A program made the position numbers and the translations under genes. This document shows, piece after piece, positions 48,650 to 63,030 of a DNA stretch of 64,000 nucleotides. Source of the stretch: Zeugodacus cucurbitae (lineage: Eukaryota; Arthropoda; Insecta; Diptera; Tephritidae); assembly GCF_028554725.1 (NCBI RefSeq), contig NC_071671.1, positions 65,094,001-65,158,000 of the forward strand, read 5' to 3'. Under the pieces are notes generated by a model. The model was not told the origin of the DNA, did no database searches, and was given only the letters and a program-made list of their open reading frames with translations. Within the stretch, counting starts at the first letter, position 1; each line of letters opens with the position of its first letter.

Positions 48650-49330
48650 ATTGCCAGGTGCAATCTGACATTTCCATTAGAAAGTTTGACATATTTTAGC
48701 ATAACATCACTCAGAACGTTTTGTGATTTAATCGTGAATTGTTTTATTTACAGGGAATTAAAAATTTCATCTCGGTCAAAAAATGGAATTAACTCGTGAA
48801 CATTTTCGTGCGATCATTTTTCACCACTTTCGACGTGGATTATCGCGACAAGAGTGCATCGATGAACTAAAATCTTTGTATGGCTATGAAGCACCATCCT
48901 ATAGCACTGTGAAAAACTGATATAACGAATTCAAACGTGGCGGACGCTCGCTCAAAGACGAATTCAGTGAAGGTCGTCCAAAAACAGCCGTTGTGCCAGA
49001 AAACATCGATGCCGTACGTGAACCGACAATGCAAGACCGTCATGTAACATATCTTCAGATAGAGGCATGTCTATTCATTTCTCCCACCAGCATACATTCG
49101 ATATTGCATGAACACCTGGCCGTAAAAAAGGTTTGCTCTCGTTGGATCCCGCACAATTTGACAATCGCTCAAAAAAATGCTCAAAAAAACTTCTTCGAAA
49201 ATTGGTTTGAGCGCATGCAAAAGCAAAAGCCGCACATTATAAAAAAAATCATAAGTTAATTCAGCAAGATTTTGAAAGCAAATCAGATCTTGTGCAAGAT
49301 AAAATAAATTATTTCATTTTGTGGTTAGAT
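48650..49330 (+). mobile_element. Mariner transposon remnant, second type, catalytic domain deleted
   Basis: A transposase frame starts at ATG 48783 (MELTREHFRAIIFHHFRRGL, then SRQECIDELKSLYGYEAPSY), with an in-frame TGA at 48918-48920 where the family has Trp. It continues SLKDEFSEGRPKTAVVPENI, DRHVTYLQIEA, HSILHEHLAVKKVCSRW and IPHNLTIAQK. It then jumps directly to NFFENWFERMQK, the extreme C-terminus, losing about 200 residues with the whole D,D34D catalytic domain. It belongs to a different mariner subfamily (mellifera/cecropia-like, by recollection) from the 41.6-kb copy. The exact inverted ends are not resolved, so the borders are approximate. Confidence 0.85.
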
Positions 49331-51740
49331 TGTATTTAGAATAAATCAATGGGAAAATTTTGTTAATTTATTCTTTATGGTATTCAAATATTGAGAGCAA
49401 AAGGTTTTATTATGACTTCAAAGCAAACAAATGGATATATTTTTCGTTGGTAGAATATAAAATTAAGTCTACCAAAATTAACAATGGTCAAGCATCTACA
49501 TACATAGGTATATGAACACTCATTCATATAGAAAATGTGTTGCACTCACACATGTCGACACATATTAGATAAGTAAGCGCAGATGTTGCTCACTTCTGCT
49601 GTGACATCAGTGAAATAAGTTAAGCTGTGACAAGAGAAGCAGCGCAAAACTTTTATGACTGCACATCTGGCTGGAAATTACCGGAGATAATTTTGCAAAA
49701 ACCAAAAACCAAATGAAATTCTCATTCAAAAACAACGAAGTGAATTCGTGAACTGCAACAATTTGAATAAAATTTAAAGTGAAAAATTAAATTAGAATTT
49801 AAATACAAAATAAATGAGATTTTAAATAAAATATTAACTAAAATTTTATATATAAACTTTGCTAAAAATATGAGAATTTTAACAGTAAAAACGTTACAAA
49901 AAAGATTCAAAAAAATTTCAATTGTCTTCTCAACAACAGTTGCCACAAATACACTACGAACTTGTCAACTAGCAGCTCGTAATAAAATTGAAGGGAAATA
50001 AAATGACACGTCATTATTCATCATAGTAATGGCAGTTGCGGCATGGCCGGACATACAACTGTACATTTGCGAGACAAAATATTTTATTAATGATTAATTT
50101 GCAGTTTCGACTTGATTTATTGCTGACGATGCTTTTTTTCGACTGACTGCCTTTAAATATTAATACTCCGGGGTGTCTGATGCGCTTAACGATTGTCAGA
50201 GTGTGGATGAAAAATGATTTTCAAGTTGTCAGAGTTATGAGCAGCAAAAAGCGGAAATATTTTAAAAGTATATTTCAATATTTTCAAGACTTTAATTTAA
50301 AGTTTCAAGTTATAAATTTAAGGTTATTTTTCTAATTAAAGCCTACTTTTAGGGGTAAATTACAATAAAAATTTAATTTTGTTGCACTTTTCTGAGTTCT
50401 GATATTTGCATAAATATTGTGGCACTCCCACACACCAATAACAATAAATTGCACAAACATAAACTGGCAACACAAAATTAACTCATCTCAATTACTTAAT
50501 CACCATAAGTAGCTAAGTAACAGCAGATTTTCGCCAAAAAGAAACTTTTATTTCCAATTAACATCGATTGCAATTGACTTTTGCGAAATTCGCAGGCAAA
50601 CACGCACTGCAGCTGGGAATGCGAAATACGCTGGTGGTGTCAATAACACACTCGCTGCCAATTAGCTAAAACGGGCGTTACTCATACGACCGGGTGGTCG
50701 CCGCAACAATTTCGCTAATTGATTTCTTCACCAGCAGCACTTAAGCGCTTTGCAAGTTTCGTTTGCCAAATCCCATTTGCTTTGCGGCACACTTGCTATC
50801 TGGCAATCTCACTCTCTTTGTCTCTTTCAGCCGCAGTTCAAACACTAAACTTTCGCTTTGGTTTTGGTAAGATCACCAAGCATACAGTTAATGAGCCAAA
50901 GTTTGGCTGCGCACGCGGCTACGCCAAAGTCAAGCGCGTACTGAGGCAAACCGCAACCACAGACCAGGCCAAATAGTGCAAATTGCCGAATGCGAAGTTA
51001 AAACAAATGCCATTAAAGTAATTTGCTGCAACATTTAAAGGCAGTTAAGGCTGCCAGCAACAATGGTTTGTTTTAATACAATTTTTGGTAGACAAAAAAA
51101 TATTAATTTCATGCAATTTTTTAATACCGTTATAATATATGCTGATTACTGTAGCTATATTAACGCTATTTATTTTTATGTGCTACTTGTTTAATGCCTC
51201 GCTGCACATATGCAAATTGAATTTTGACCTTCTTTACGCTGCGTAGCCACACAGCTATTTAGCCTGAAAGCATTTCGTGTACAATAAAAATAGACTTTTA
51301 GCCCATTTTATAAGCTGCACACAATTTTGACATTTTCGAGCGTGTGCGACCTTTTTCCCGAAAGCCAACAAATAAAAAGGGTTTTTTCTGTTTTAAACAC
51401 ACAGACACATGTCTCTCTATATCCATAGTTGGATGCTGGCGGATATGCCTTTGATTAGCAGCCAAATCGCAAAAATATGTGGGATATTGGCACAAAAACA
51501 ACAACAACAACTGAAAAGTGAACCGCACTCAAACTGTCAAAACTGTGGAGCGAAATTATTTGCTCTAAAAGCAAATTACATTCGACATATTGACAGCATG
51601 AAACAACGGAAGTTGCAAAAGCGTTTCGGGGCATGAAACTTATTTCACCGCATGTGGCCTTCAGTAATTGGCCATGATAAAAGCAAATAATTTGCAGATG
51701 AAAAATTTTCAACACAAAGTAAAAATGGAAATTAATTTAC
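49331..51740. other. AT-rich non-coding stretch
   Basis: There is no supportable gene. The open frame at 50719-50976 crosses a pyrimidine run (CTCACTCTCTTTGTCTCTTTCAG) that resembles a splice acceptor, but the peptide after it is not recognisable. Confidence 0.35.
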
Positions 51741-52830
51741 GGAGGAAATATTGCTTTAAAAAAAAATAATAAAAAAATTAAAAGAAAAATAAAAAAATGG
51801 TTTTGAAAAAAATACAATTATTAAAAAAATATTGAACAAAATTGTCATGGAAAAAAATATAAAGAAATAAAACAAAAATTGTTTTGAAAAAATTTTTAAT
51901 TATTAAAAAAATATTAAACAAAATTGTTTTGAAAAAAATGCAATTTAAAAAAAAATTATTAAACAAAATTGTCATGGAAAAAATATATAAAAAAAAATAA
52001 AAAAAAATGTTTTGGAAAATTTTTTAATTATTTAAACAAATATTAAACAAAAATTTGATGGAAAATTATTATGAAAAAAATTATAAAAAATACATTTATT
52101 TAAAAATATTATTAAAAAAATTGTTTTGAAAAAAATATGTAATTATTTAAAAAATATTAAACAAAATTGTCATGGAAAATATATATTAACAAAATGTAAT
52201 TTAAAAAAAAAAATATTAAACAAAAATGTCATGGAAAAATATATAAAAAAAACTAAAAAAAATATGTTTTGGAAAATTTTTTAATTATTTAAACAAATAT
52301 TAAACAAAAATGTTATGGAAAATTATTATGAAAAAAATTATAAAAAACACATTTATTTAAAAATATTATTAAAAAAATTGTTTTGAAAAAATATGTAATT
52401 ATTTAAAAAATATTATACAAAATTGTCATGGAAAAAATATATAAAAAAATAAAAGAAATGGTTTGGAAAAATTTTTAATTATTTATTAAAAAAATATTAA
52501 ACAAAAATGTGATGTAAAAAATAAAAAAAAATTATTATGAAAAAAATATGGAAAAACATTTTATAAAAATTTTAATTAAAAAATGTTAAAAAAGGAAAAA
52601 CGCAATTAATTCATGCTAAAAACTTTATTTATGAAATTTTAAATTAAAATTATAAAAGAAGTATTTTAATTATTAAAAAAAATATGAAACAAAATTGTTG
52701 TGAATAAAAATTTAAAAAATAAAACAACAAAAATATTAAAATAATGTTAATAAAAAAGTTGATTTAAAAAAATTATAAAAAAAATATAATAAAAAAATGA
52801 TTTTAAAAAATTTTTAATTTTTTTTTTTTT
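51741..52830. repeat. AT-rich tandem array with higher-order structure
   Basis: The array is built of poly-A/T words around a recurring sentence: TTTTGAAAAAA..TTAATTATTAAAA, AATATTAAACAAAATTGT and then CATGGAAAA. The word TTGTCATGG or ATGTCATGG recurs near 51842, 51970, 52164, 52226 and 52425. A larger block beginning TTTGGAAAATTTTTTAATTA at 52011 repeats at 52268 (offset 257 bases) with few changes through about 52440. It continues more loosely to 52830. There are no genes. Confidence 0.85.
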
Positions 52831-54436
52831 CAATGAAACACAACATTTGTATGCAATAATAAAAAATAATAAAATTTATGATTTCAATTAGCTTTAATAT
52901 TTTCATTGCATTTGGCAACCCTGTATCCAAGCTCTGCATATATGTAAACTCATCAATCATTCAACACAAATTAATTTTTTTTGATTTTCAATCACACCTG
53001 GCTACACTCGCAAGCTCATTAATTCACTGCCAAATTTTACTAAAATGTTTACTTATTTATTTTATTGTATTAATTTGGAGAATTATTATGGCTTTGTTGC
53101 AAAATTGCATTCAATGAAGTTAAAATAAATATTTAGCTTGTTGCAATTTAGTTTCGGATATTTTATTTGAAAGCGAAATGACCATTCGCAGGTTTTTTAA
53201 TTTAATGGTGAGTATCCGTTAGCACGCACATTTATTACACACGCATATAATAAATATATAAAACGAAAATGATTTTCAAGCGAAAGCAATGAGCGTTAAC
53301 ACGCTTATTTAAGGAAGGGAAACAGTGCAGGATTGAAATGCCAAAATATTTACATAAATGGCAAAGGAATTAATTTCCGCATGATGTTATAAATAATGGA
53401 CTGTCGATAGTAGTTGTAGTGAAACGAATGGCTTAAGGCCAATTTGCGCATTTATTTGGTTATTTTATTTGTGTTTATCACTGTGTGAGCTGCCATAAAG
53501 CTTAAAATGGTTTTGAAAGCTGCATTAATTGAAAGTCTCAATTTGTTTTATGGACTTCAAATGACTGTATGTGATAACTGATGTAGATGAATGTATCAAA
53601 AGTGAGGTTAAGGTGCTTCCAACGATACGGTTTCTTCTAATAATGTTATTTAAAAGGTTCTCTTGTTGTTAGTTCATTAATTTTATTCAATTAAAAAATC
53701 CTGATAAATAAGTGATTATTCTGGTTGATCAGGTGACTAAGTCATATATACCTCTCAGTTAAACGATCGAGGTATTTGCGATATCGGATCGTAATTATAG
53801 ACTTTCACAATGTATATTCAATCGAGCCGAGCGAGTATAATTTGATATTCTCCATGGACCCGACATCATAATTGACTCACTCATAAACAAATTAATATAA
53901 CATTGTTAGTTTAATAAAAATGACACTTTGGACCGAAGCATAACTTTGGGTCTACTTTAAATAAAATGAAGAGAGTTTACAAGTTCCTCACTTAGTTTTT
54001 TTATACCAGCATTATATCCTTTTAACATGTATATCCCATCCCAGTTATATTTAATCATTTGAAGTTTATTATATGAGCACATATAATATGGTTTTTGTGA
54101 TAGTTCGAATCTGGAGGAATCTCTAGTCTCAAGATTTGTTTCATAAAATATACCTTAAAACCTTCCCTTTCAGTATTTAATAAAGTTTTTTTTTTAATTC
54201 TATAAAAAGCGGGCTATAAATCAGTTTCCAGTAGTATTGCTATTGCGCCATCTATTGTATTTTTTATTTTTATTTATTTTTACAAATGTAAATTACTTTC
54301 CCTTGTCTCAATATTCTAGAATGAAACGAACAATATAAAAATGTTTCAAATTATGTTTAGACTATAGTGCCACCATCGGAATTTTGCAATGTCTCTAAGT
54401 AATAAGCCAAACACATTCCAAATTTTAAATAATTTT
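52831..54436. other. AT-rich non-coding stretch
   Basis: There is no supportable gene. TTGCGCCATCTATTGTA near 54243 contains the inverse of the TAGATGGCGC word at 47551. Confidence 0.4.
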
Positions 54437-55574
54437 TATACTCTCGCAACAAAGTTCCTAAAGAGAGTATTATAGTTTTGTTCACAAACGGTTGTTTGTA
54501 ACACCCAAAACTAAACGAGTAAGATATAGGGTTATATATACCAAAATGATCAGGGTGAAGAGTGGAGTTCAAATCCGAATGTCTGTCTGTCCGTCCGTCC
54601 GTCCGTCTGTGCAAACTGTAACTTGAGTGAAAATTAAGATATCTTGATGAAACTTGGCACACTTATGTATTTCTTGGCACCATAGGAATTGCTTTTGAAA
54701 TGAGCAAAATCGGACCACTGCCACGCCCACAAAATGGTGAAAACCGAAAACACATAAAGTGCCATAACTAAGCCATAAATAAAGCTATGGAAATAAAATT
54801 TGGTATGAAGGATCGCACTATGAAGGGGGATATTTGGATGTAATTTTTTTGGGTAAGTGGGCGTGGCGGTTTCTGCAGTCGTTTTTTTTTTCAGCCACTT
54901 CCTAATGCAGTCCAAAAATGAAAGAAATCGGACCGTAACCACGCCCACCTCCCATACAAAAGTTAGGTTGAAAATTACTAAAAGTGGGTTAACTCACTAA
55001 CGAAAAACGTCAGAAACACTAAATTTCACATAAGAAATGGCAGATGGAAGCTGCACTCAGATTTTTTTACAAAATGGAAAATGGGCATGGCGTCGCCTAC
55101 TTATGGGTCAAAACCATATCTCAGGTACTACTCGACCGATTTCAATGAAACTTGGTTTGTAATAGTTTCCTTACATCCCAATGATATGTTGTGAAAATCG
55201 CTTCACAACCATGCCTACTTCCTATATACCAGAACTTTGAAGACGATCTGAATCGTTTACTTTACAATATATAAAGTAAGTACTAGTGAAGAAATCGGTG
55301 CAGAACTTTGCACAAATACTATGTTTATAGTGTGGCAGCCCCATTCTAAAAATCGACGAAATCGGACCATAGGATTTTAAGGCCCCATATATGGAACATG
55401 AGGACGGTGCCTCTATCCTAATATTATGGTTTCCAATTTTCAATGGACTTTATACAATATATATGACGAATATGTGGGTCAAATTGTGTATTATATAATA
55501 TAAATAAAGTTGAATAAATAAATTGCGAGAGTATAAAATGTTCGGTTACGCCCGAACTTAGCCCTTCCATACTC
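54437..55574 (+). mobile_element. Full-length copy of TATACTCTCGCAA-ended repeat (copy 7)
   Basis: The copy starts TATACTCTCGCAACAAAGTT and ends AATTGCGAGAGTATAAAATG plus the tail GTTCGGTTACGCCCGAACTT, then AGCCCTTCC. The tetranucleotide tract TGTCTGTCTGTCCGTCCGTC lies at about 54580-54608. It has the same block order as copy 2, and both ends are kept. No long conserved frame is present. Confidence 0.82.
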
Positions 55575-58500
55575 GTTTAATGTTTATTTCACGCGAAATG
55601 GGTCAGCAGACTTTTTGCAGGCAAACATGATGTTCCATAATGTTGCATACATAAATAAAACAAAAATATTTTTAATAAAAAAAAAACTAAATTGAGGTCA
55701 CAAATATTAAACTATGCCATTAAGAAAAATATTTGCTACAAAATATTGAAAACTAGCACAACCAAATCATTAAAAAATGAGAAAGTCTATAACAAATCAA
55801 CAAAGCAATTGTGCAGGCTCATAAACACATGCCCTCAGCCGTTTGAGGCAGATTTCCCAAAAGACAATAATATATAGAATATCTCCGAATCTATATACGG
55901 ATGTATATACATACATGTGCTTCATATTATTAATCAGTGTTGTTCTTTGGTACTATTAAATGATATAGGAGCGTATATGAAACAATATCACTTTTACTTT
56001 TTTGTTTACTTTAGCAACTTTGATGACGTATGCCACAGCTGAAACAAAAAACTAAAGCTCAGAGCGTGCCTCAAGTCACAGCAAACAAACGGAAATATTT
56101 ATTATTAGAAACTCAACGGCCGTTCAACGATAATAAAAATATAAAAAAGCATTAACTGCAGAAGAAGAACAAGAGTGCGAAATCATTACACATGACTGAA
56201 TATTTTTTGGAGATTATTTGTTGTATTATATACATATAGCTATGTGCTACGCTACATATATTGGTACCGCAAGCAAACCAATAAAAAGTGTCTGTGTTGA
56301 GCGGCGAATGCAGCGCACACTAAATTGAAACGATGACGTTATCAGCAGCACTGGCAGTGAACAGCAAAAAAAAAACGAAAAAAAATCGAAAAAAAGTTTA
56401 CAAACTGAAAATAAGAATGAAGAAATAATTTATATATTGGACTATATACAGTATAGCGGTAAACAGATGTGAAAAGCGCGCGCAACTTTGTTTACAAAAT
56501 TGTTTATCGCTAAATGCGTTTACATGCATACAATACATATAAGTGAGCTAAATGTGTGTTTTCTGGTGTACTATAGATAGCTACTGTATTTATAAACTCA
56601 TTTTTCTTATTTTTTGATTATTTTTGTTGTTGGTTTTTGTATGCTTTTTTTAGTTACTGGAAAAGTCCATTGCGAAAACATTTCAAAAACAAATCGTTAG
56701 CTGCCCCGAAACAAGCATGAAATGCAGCTGTGTGATGTGCGCCACCGATAACGTCAATATCGATAATTTTTTGTGCACTTCATCTTCTTGTATTTCTGTG
56801 TATATAATAATAGCAACACACGTTTTTTATTTAATATTAATATCATATTTCCATAGCTAAAACTCACTAAATCTCTAACAAGTTGAAATTGTTGCCTACA
56901 TTTTGGTGCGGTGATATACAAATTAGCATACATTTAGGCTAATAGCACAAAACAATCTAGCACAAAGTATATACATACGTTAAACAGGAAATAGGCATAA
57001 CAAAGCACCTACACCTACACCAATTAATTATATTCACCTAAAACTTTGTTTATATAATAACTTTTCCACAACCTACTGTTGGCGCAAATGTGTATTTTTA
57101 ATTAAATATAAATTAGAAATATAACAAATAGTATGAATATAGTGCAAATAAAAACAAATGCTTTCTAAATTCATCCATATAATATATTTGTATGGACAAA
57201 TGCTGTTCACCAATTTATCGCTTGCGTCTGGTCCGCATTTCCTACTTTTCCATTTAATCGCGCTTTCGCGCACATCTGGCCATCTGATCATTCACAACGA
57301 ATTTTGTTTACGCTTCCATTACCAACGCCGCTGCTCAGCTGCCGGCATTGCCACGCGTGTTTGTTTGTCATTGCTCTTCATTTCGAGCTTAATGTTTGAA
57401 ATTTTAGTTAGTATGTATTTGAAATAAAAAAATATTTTTGTTTTGTGTACTTTGTTCTCATTTCGATTTGCATTTGTGTGTCTGTTTGCATGAGTTCACA
57501 ATTTATGGGTTTATTTGCAGTAGTCATCGTTTGCGTTTTGTCCAAAGTGATTGGGCATTTGTATTATACGGATTACAGTACTAATATATATCGATTCTAT
57601 ATTTGCGGAATATCAATTCTCATTCATTATTATCGAATATTTTATGTAATTGTGTAAAATAAATATATGATAGAGTAGAAATCGTAAGAATCGTTGAACT
57701 TTTGAATGAAAATTTACCACCAACAGTGAAATGTATTAGTTTCTTCAAATAAGTCGAGGTTCAGAACTAAAAGTCTATAGTTTTGTACGAATATATTTGA
57801 CACCAATGCTGGTTAATTGTATTTACACAATTGTTTAAATTTTTATGATAATTAGGAGTTTATGATTTTTGATAAATAATAATTTAATACTGCTTAATTG
57901 AGTCAATAAGTAATTAACACATTAATATTTCCCATTGCTGACTAACTAACAGGTTGTTCAACCCACTTACGATAAAATTATGGAGCTAATTGAATAATTA
58001 GCCAGCTTGTACTCAATTAAATATTAATTGAGCTCAATTTAACATAGAAAAATTCACAAGTTATTACTAAAGTGATATTTTCATTACAATCATGTTTAGA
58101 GTATTCGATTTTGTTTTCAAAGTATTTTTTAGAAGTAAAATATTAATTTATATTCATTAAAACGATAAATTTATGCTTAAGAGATTTGAAGCCAAGATCA
58201 GTTGTTACTTATTAAATTACCTACTTTTATATAAAATTATTATTTAAAATTTTATTTGCTCCATTAAGATAATTATTATAAGGCAATTAACATAACCACC
58301 TAATTTAGTCAATTAGAAAATTGCTAATTTTGTGTATATTAACACTAATGTAGCTGAATAAATTAAAAAACTCTTTCAGACCAACTCAAACTTTGTTCAT
58401 TAACTAATAACATATAAATTTCTCTTCCTTCTTAAGCAATCTTCTTTCAAAAATTATTTAGGGTTGGGCGTCTCAATCCATTTTCATCGGCGCTGTTTGT

Positions 58501-61500
58501 TTTGCCCACATATATGTATATATGACTTAAATCCGCTGTACTGCACTTTTTCGCCTTCGAGACGCTTCTAAAACTTTGTGGAAATGCAACTTAGTTGCAA
58601 AGCAGCTTGGGACTTGCACACAACATGCGCCCGCTCAGATTTAAACAAAGGAAATACTTATGAGCAATATTTGAGTGTATTTGTGTGGGAAATCCTTGGG
58701 TGTTACGAAGTTTCTCAAACATTCTAGAAACTATCTACGACAATGGCGCCCAGCTGGCAAGGCTTCCTAAAAATTTCACACCAGCTGACAAGTAAATACG
58801 TACATATGTGTGCTAGACGATTTAAAATAAATTTCATCACTCTATTTTGTTGTGCGTCAATTTCATTTATTTAGTTATTTATGCGAATTATCACGACGGC
58901 AAAACTCATAAAATCGGAAATTTATTTCTATTGAAATTGCAATAATCGATGCTTATGTGTCTATATACATTTTAACCACAAAAATGCTGCGGTTTTAAAA
59001 GCCAATATTTACAATTTTATTAGGTGAAATTGATATTTATTAATAAATGCCAGCCGAAATAGGAAGAGTGTTAACTGAGGTACGATTATTTGATTTTTGC
59101 CAATTATCTAATCAAATTTGGTAGCAATAGTAAAGGAATATATGTTTTAATCATTGAACTTGTTTTTGGTTCTAAATATAAAGTTCTAAATATTTTTTTA
59201 TCCTCTTTAGGGTTCATTCTTCACTTTAATCAGCTTTTGATTTCACCCTTTATCACAAATCAAAAAATCCACTAGATTTTATTTTACTTTCAGAAGCACA
59301 CTTGTGTTTCATCAATTTAATTTCAATCACTAAACATCAACTCTCACACTATTCATAAAATCTTTGTTTTTTTTTATTTTAAGCAAGCACTTATTGTATT
59401 TTATTTCAAATAATACTCACTCAAACACTTGACTGCACAATAAACCTCGTTCATTTGAAGTTCAGCCAAAAAATATTTAATTTTATTGCTTTAATCAGCT
59501 TTTTCACTTATCAATTAGCGTTTTGTCTCTTTGACTATCTCTCTTGGTTAATTATAATCAGCTCTGTAGTCAATCGCGTTGACTTTTAGAACACTAATTA
59601 AAGAAGAAGAGGGAGTATAACAAGAAGAAGGTGAAGACAAAGAGGAGGGGAACAGAATTCGACTATTGCTTTTTAATAACACTTGAGTAAATATTGATTG
59701 AAGAAACATATTTGTGAGATGAAATGACATAGATAAAGAGAAGTGGTGTTATAAAGTCAAATGGGGGACTAAAATAATTTGGATTAGATAGATATAAACT
59801 CAAAAAATATTTAGGAATATAAGGCAAACACTCAATAAACATATAGATGAGAGTCAATTAGAGTTAACTATTTTTTTAAATCTTCAAAGCATTATCTCGG
59901 TACTACCTTAACTGGAAAATTATGTTATTTGCAAGTTCCACTTTTCTCGACAATAATAATAATAGTCAATTTGAGAAAGCTATGATTATGAAATGAAACT
60001 TAAATGTGCTAATCCAACGTGATGATTACAAAATAGATCAACATTATTTTTTACGTCTGAATAATGATTTCACACCTTGATTTGTCCTCTCAAATTTCTC
60101 ATATGTACATTTTTGAAAGAAGCCTCTAAAGAACGCGCAGTTAGTTGGATTAAGTTATGGGATAAAATATTAGTCAGAATATCATAATTTGGTTCAATCT
60201 AGACAAGATCTATTCTCGTTACACTTGGATGATCTTGGCAGAAAAAAAATGTATCAGCCGTGGGTTCCTGATATTAATTACTCATTCTTAGACTTTAGAA
60301 ATAACAAATACAAAAATAAATAAACTCAACTCTTACAATTATTATTACATGGTTCCACGAAAAGAGCCGTCATTCATAAGAAACTCACTGTCCACCTACG
60401 AATGCCTGCCTACAACTCTCCATACAACATTTTAAAGGAAACACTTTCGTTCAATACGAACAACCCACTCAAAGAAAAAAATGTCACCTGTCTTTTTTCT
60501 TCTTTAACCATTTTCTTCTCATTGCGTCTGTCATTCTTTTGTATTTCCTGTTGAATTCTCAACAGCTTGCCTCTTATATTTTTTCACTCGCGCTGAGCCA
60601 CAGGTGGGCTTGTTGTCATCTCTGACAGACAAGTGATTTTCATCTGTGACTGCTGTCACTACGAAATTGAATAAATTGAAAACAGCTGGAGGCGTAGAAG
60701 GATTACATGTTATTTATGAATGAATGAATGAAAGGAAGAAAAGGGGAAGTAAAGGAAGTATAAAAGGATTGCAATCGAGTGCAAAGGATGCAAGGGACAT
60801 ACGCGTACATATGTACATATGTAATAAAAGGAATATAAAAGTGAATAATGCAAGTTCAAGGTAATCTCAAGGTGAATGCATATAAATAGATAACTCAATG
60901 TCATTTTTAATTTTTTATGGATTTTTTTATGGCTGTAAAGACTAACTCTTTAAAAGCTTATACTATGTACAATGTATTTAAATTTTCCTAAGAAAAAATA
61001 TAGGAAAATCTGACTTCGCACTTCTATGATTTATATACAAAACAGCATAAAAAATTCCGGCTAAGTCCGCCATTAGCTGTCAATAAAAGCGTGTTACTAC
61101 AGCAGACATTCGCAGCCGTAAAATCAGTCGTAAAACAGTAATGTGTAAATCCATAACACAGGGTGCACTTGCTGCCATGCAAATACATTGAAATTGTAGC
61201 CAAGTAACTAGGCACGTTTTACGATTCTAAATATATACATACATACATATACTAGTATATTTTTACAACAAAAAAGGGCGAAAAGTATATTTATGTCAAA
61301 GTTGAAGTTTTATAGACATTTCATGCTGAAATTTACGACTAGAAATCTTACGAAAATTGACAGTGAAAATCCGTTGAGCATTTGGCATTTCCGATAAGCA
61401 GCCGAAAGGTAATTAAATTACTCGAAAATAACGGCAGAGCACGTAGACATAAAATAGAAAGAAAAAAAATCAATTCTAGAAAGAAATGTCTAAGGTAATG

Positions 61501-61860
61501 TGCGTGAAGAGGAAGTTGAAAGTGAAAAAATATTTGCAGATTCGTAGAAGTCAAATTATTACCCAAAAATAGATGAAAATTACGGCAAAATGAAATATCT
61601 GTATACTAATAATAAATCAACTGTCGAATATAGAAATAATGGAATTTGAAAAAGAGAAAATACGAAAATAGAAAATGAAGAGCATAGGAAGAGATAAGAA
61701 GAACAATAATCATATTTTACAGTAATATGAAGGCTGCATCACTATTAATAATAAAAATTGTGGAGTTAAATAATAAATAATTTATATTTAATACTTATAT
61801 ATTATTGACAACATCTGAATTTCACATTTATTTAAAAATAATAAGAAATATGTATTTTTT
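55575..61860. other. Long AT-rich non-coding stretch
   Basis: I see no supportable gene. The part at 57830-58360 is rich in AATTAATT-type words, like 30.78-31.41 kb. All open frames are below 90 codons and lack recognisable features. Confidence 0.4.
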
Positions 61861-61864
61861 TAAA

Positions 61865-62215
61865 TAGGTGGCAACCACATATAGACGTAATTTTTTAAAT
61901 AATTATTTATAAATAGTGCTCATTTCAAAACTACATCAGTATTTAAATCATTACTAAAATATTTTAAATAAAAAGTGTGGCAACGCTGTTGAAATTTTTA
62001 CTAAATTTTTACTAATACTTAAACTGTAAAATATTTAAACTTTATGTTTTGCAAACTGTAACGTTTGAAAAAAAAATTAACTGTTTTGGTTTTTTGTAGT
62101 CAGGTGGCAACTCTATTAATGTTTTTTGTAACAAATTTTTTTTTTTACTAATGTTGTTCTATTTTATTAATATTTTATATTTAAAAATAATTTTTTTTTG
62201 AACATATGGCAACTC
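61865..62215. repeat. Degenerate array of TGGCAAC-bearing units
   Basis: GGTGGCAACCACAT near 61867, TGTGGCAACGCTG near 61977, AGGTGGCAACTCTATT near 62103 and ATATGGCAACTCCT near 62206 are spaced about 100-125 bases apart. TTTTTAAATAAT-type AT-rich text lies between them. The same words occur at 41.47-41.60 and 42.95 kb, and inverted at 7.47-7.67 kb. Confidence 0.5.
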
Positions 62216-63030
62216 CTAACTTTGTTTATCACATGCATATCACTAACACCAAACCAAAATTCATTATCTGTTTAATAAAAATCGAATTGCAACGCACGTT
62301 TTCGACTAGAAAATAAAAACACATTAAAAATAATTAAAACTTATGGAAACTCTACAAAGCAGGTGCAAACTCCAACAACAAGTCGCCATAATCACACACA
62401 CACGGACTCAAGCACGGATTGCTTCGAACATAACCTCACACAGAAAACGGCAGCTCGTTTTTCCAACCTGCGATCCAATCAACTGTACTCATTTCAATTT
62501 TTTAATCATTCTTCCACACTTCAACTTCTTCTTCTTCACGCACTAGTCCAACTAATAGCATATTCCCACGCATGTACAGGAAGCTTAATTAATGTCAATT
62601 AAATGTTTGCTCCCGCTGAAAATTGCAATAAAAATTTAATTGCTTTTCCATTGCGCGTTTTTAATTTGCTCTTTTCTTGTTCTCCACACTTTTATTGTTG
62701 TTGTTGTTTTCAGCACTCATATCTAAACTTTTATTAATTCATTTCCCACACTTTTTAAGTTCATTTTCACGCCATTAATGTTTTTCCGTTATGTCGCTGT
62801 CCTTTTTGTGCATGCTCTTTCCGTTCGCTTTGAGCTTTTAATTTGATTTATGAAGCGTTAAAATGCATTTGATTATTTATTAATTCAATATCGATTACAA
62901 TTTTGTTTTTTTCTGTACGGATAATCGTACACCTAGCTCGACTGAGTAAGTCTTTTTTTTTAATCTGTCACAGTGGAGATGATAAAAATTGTTCCTAAAG
63001 GATTTTTGAAATGAAAATATGGGTATTGAT
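62216..63030. other. Non-coding stretch
   Basis: There is no supportable gene. Overlapping open frames near 62343-62602 are unrecognised. Confidence 0.4.
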
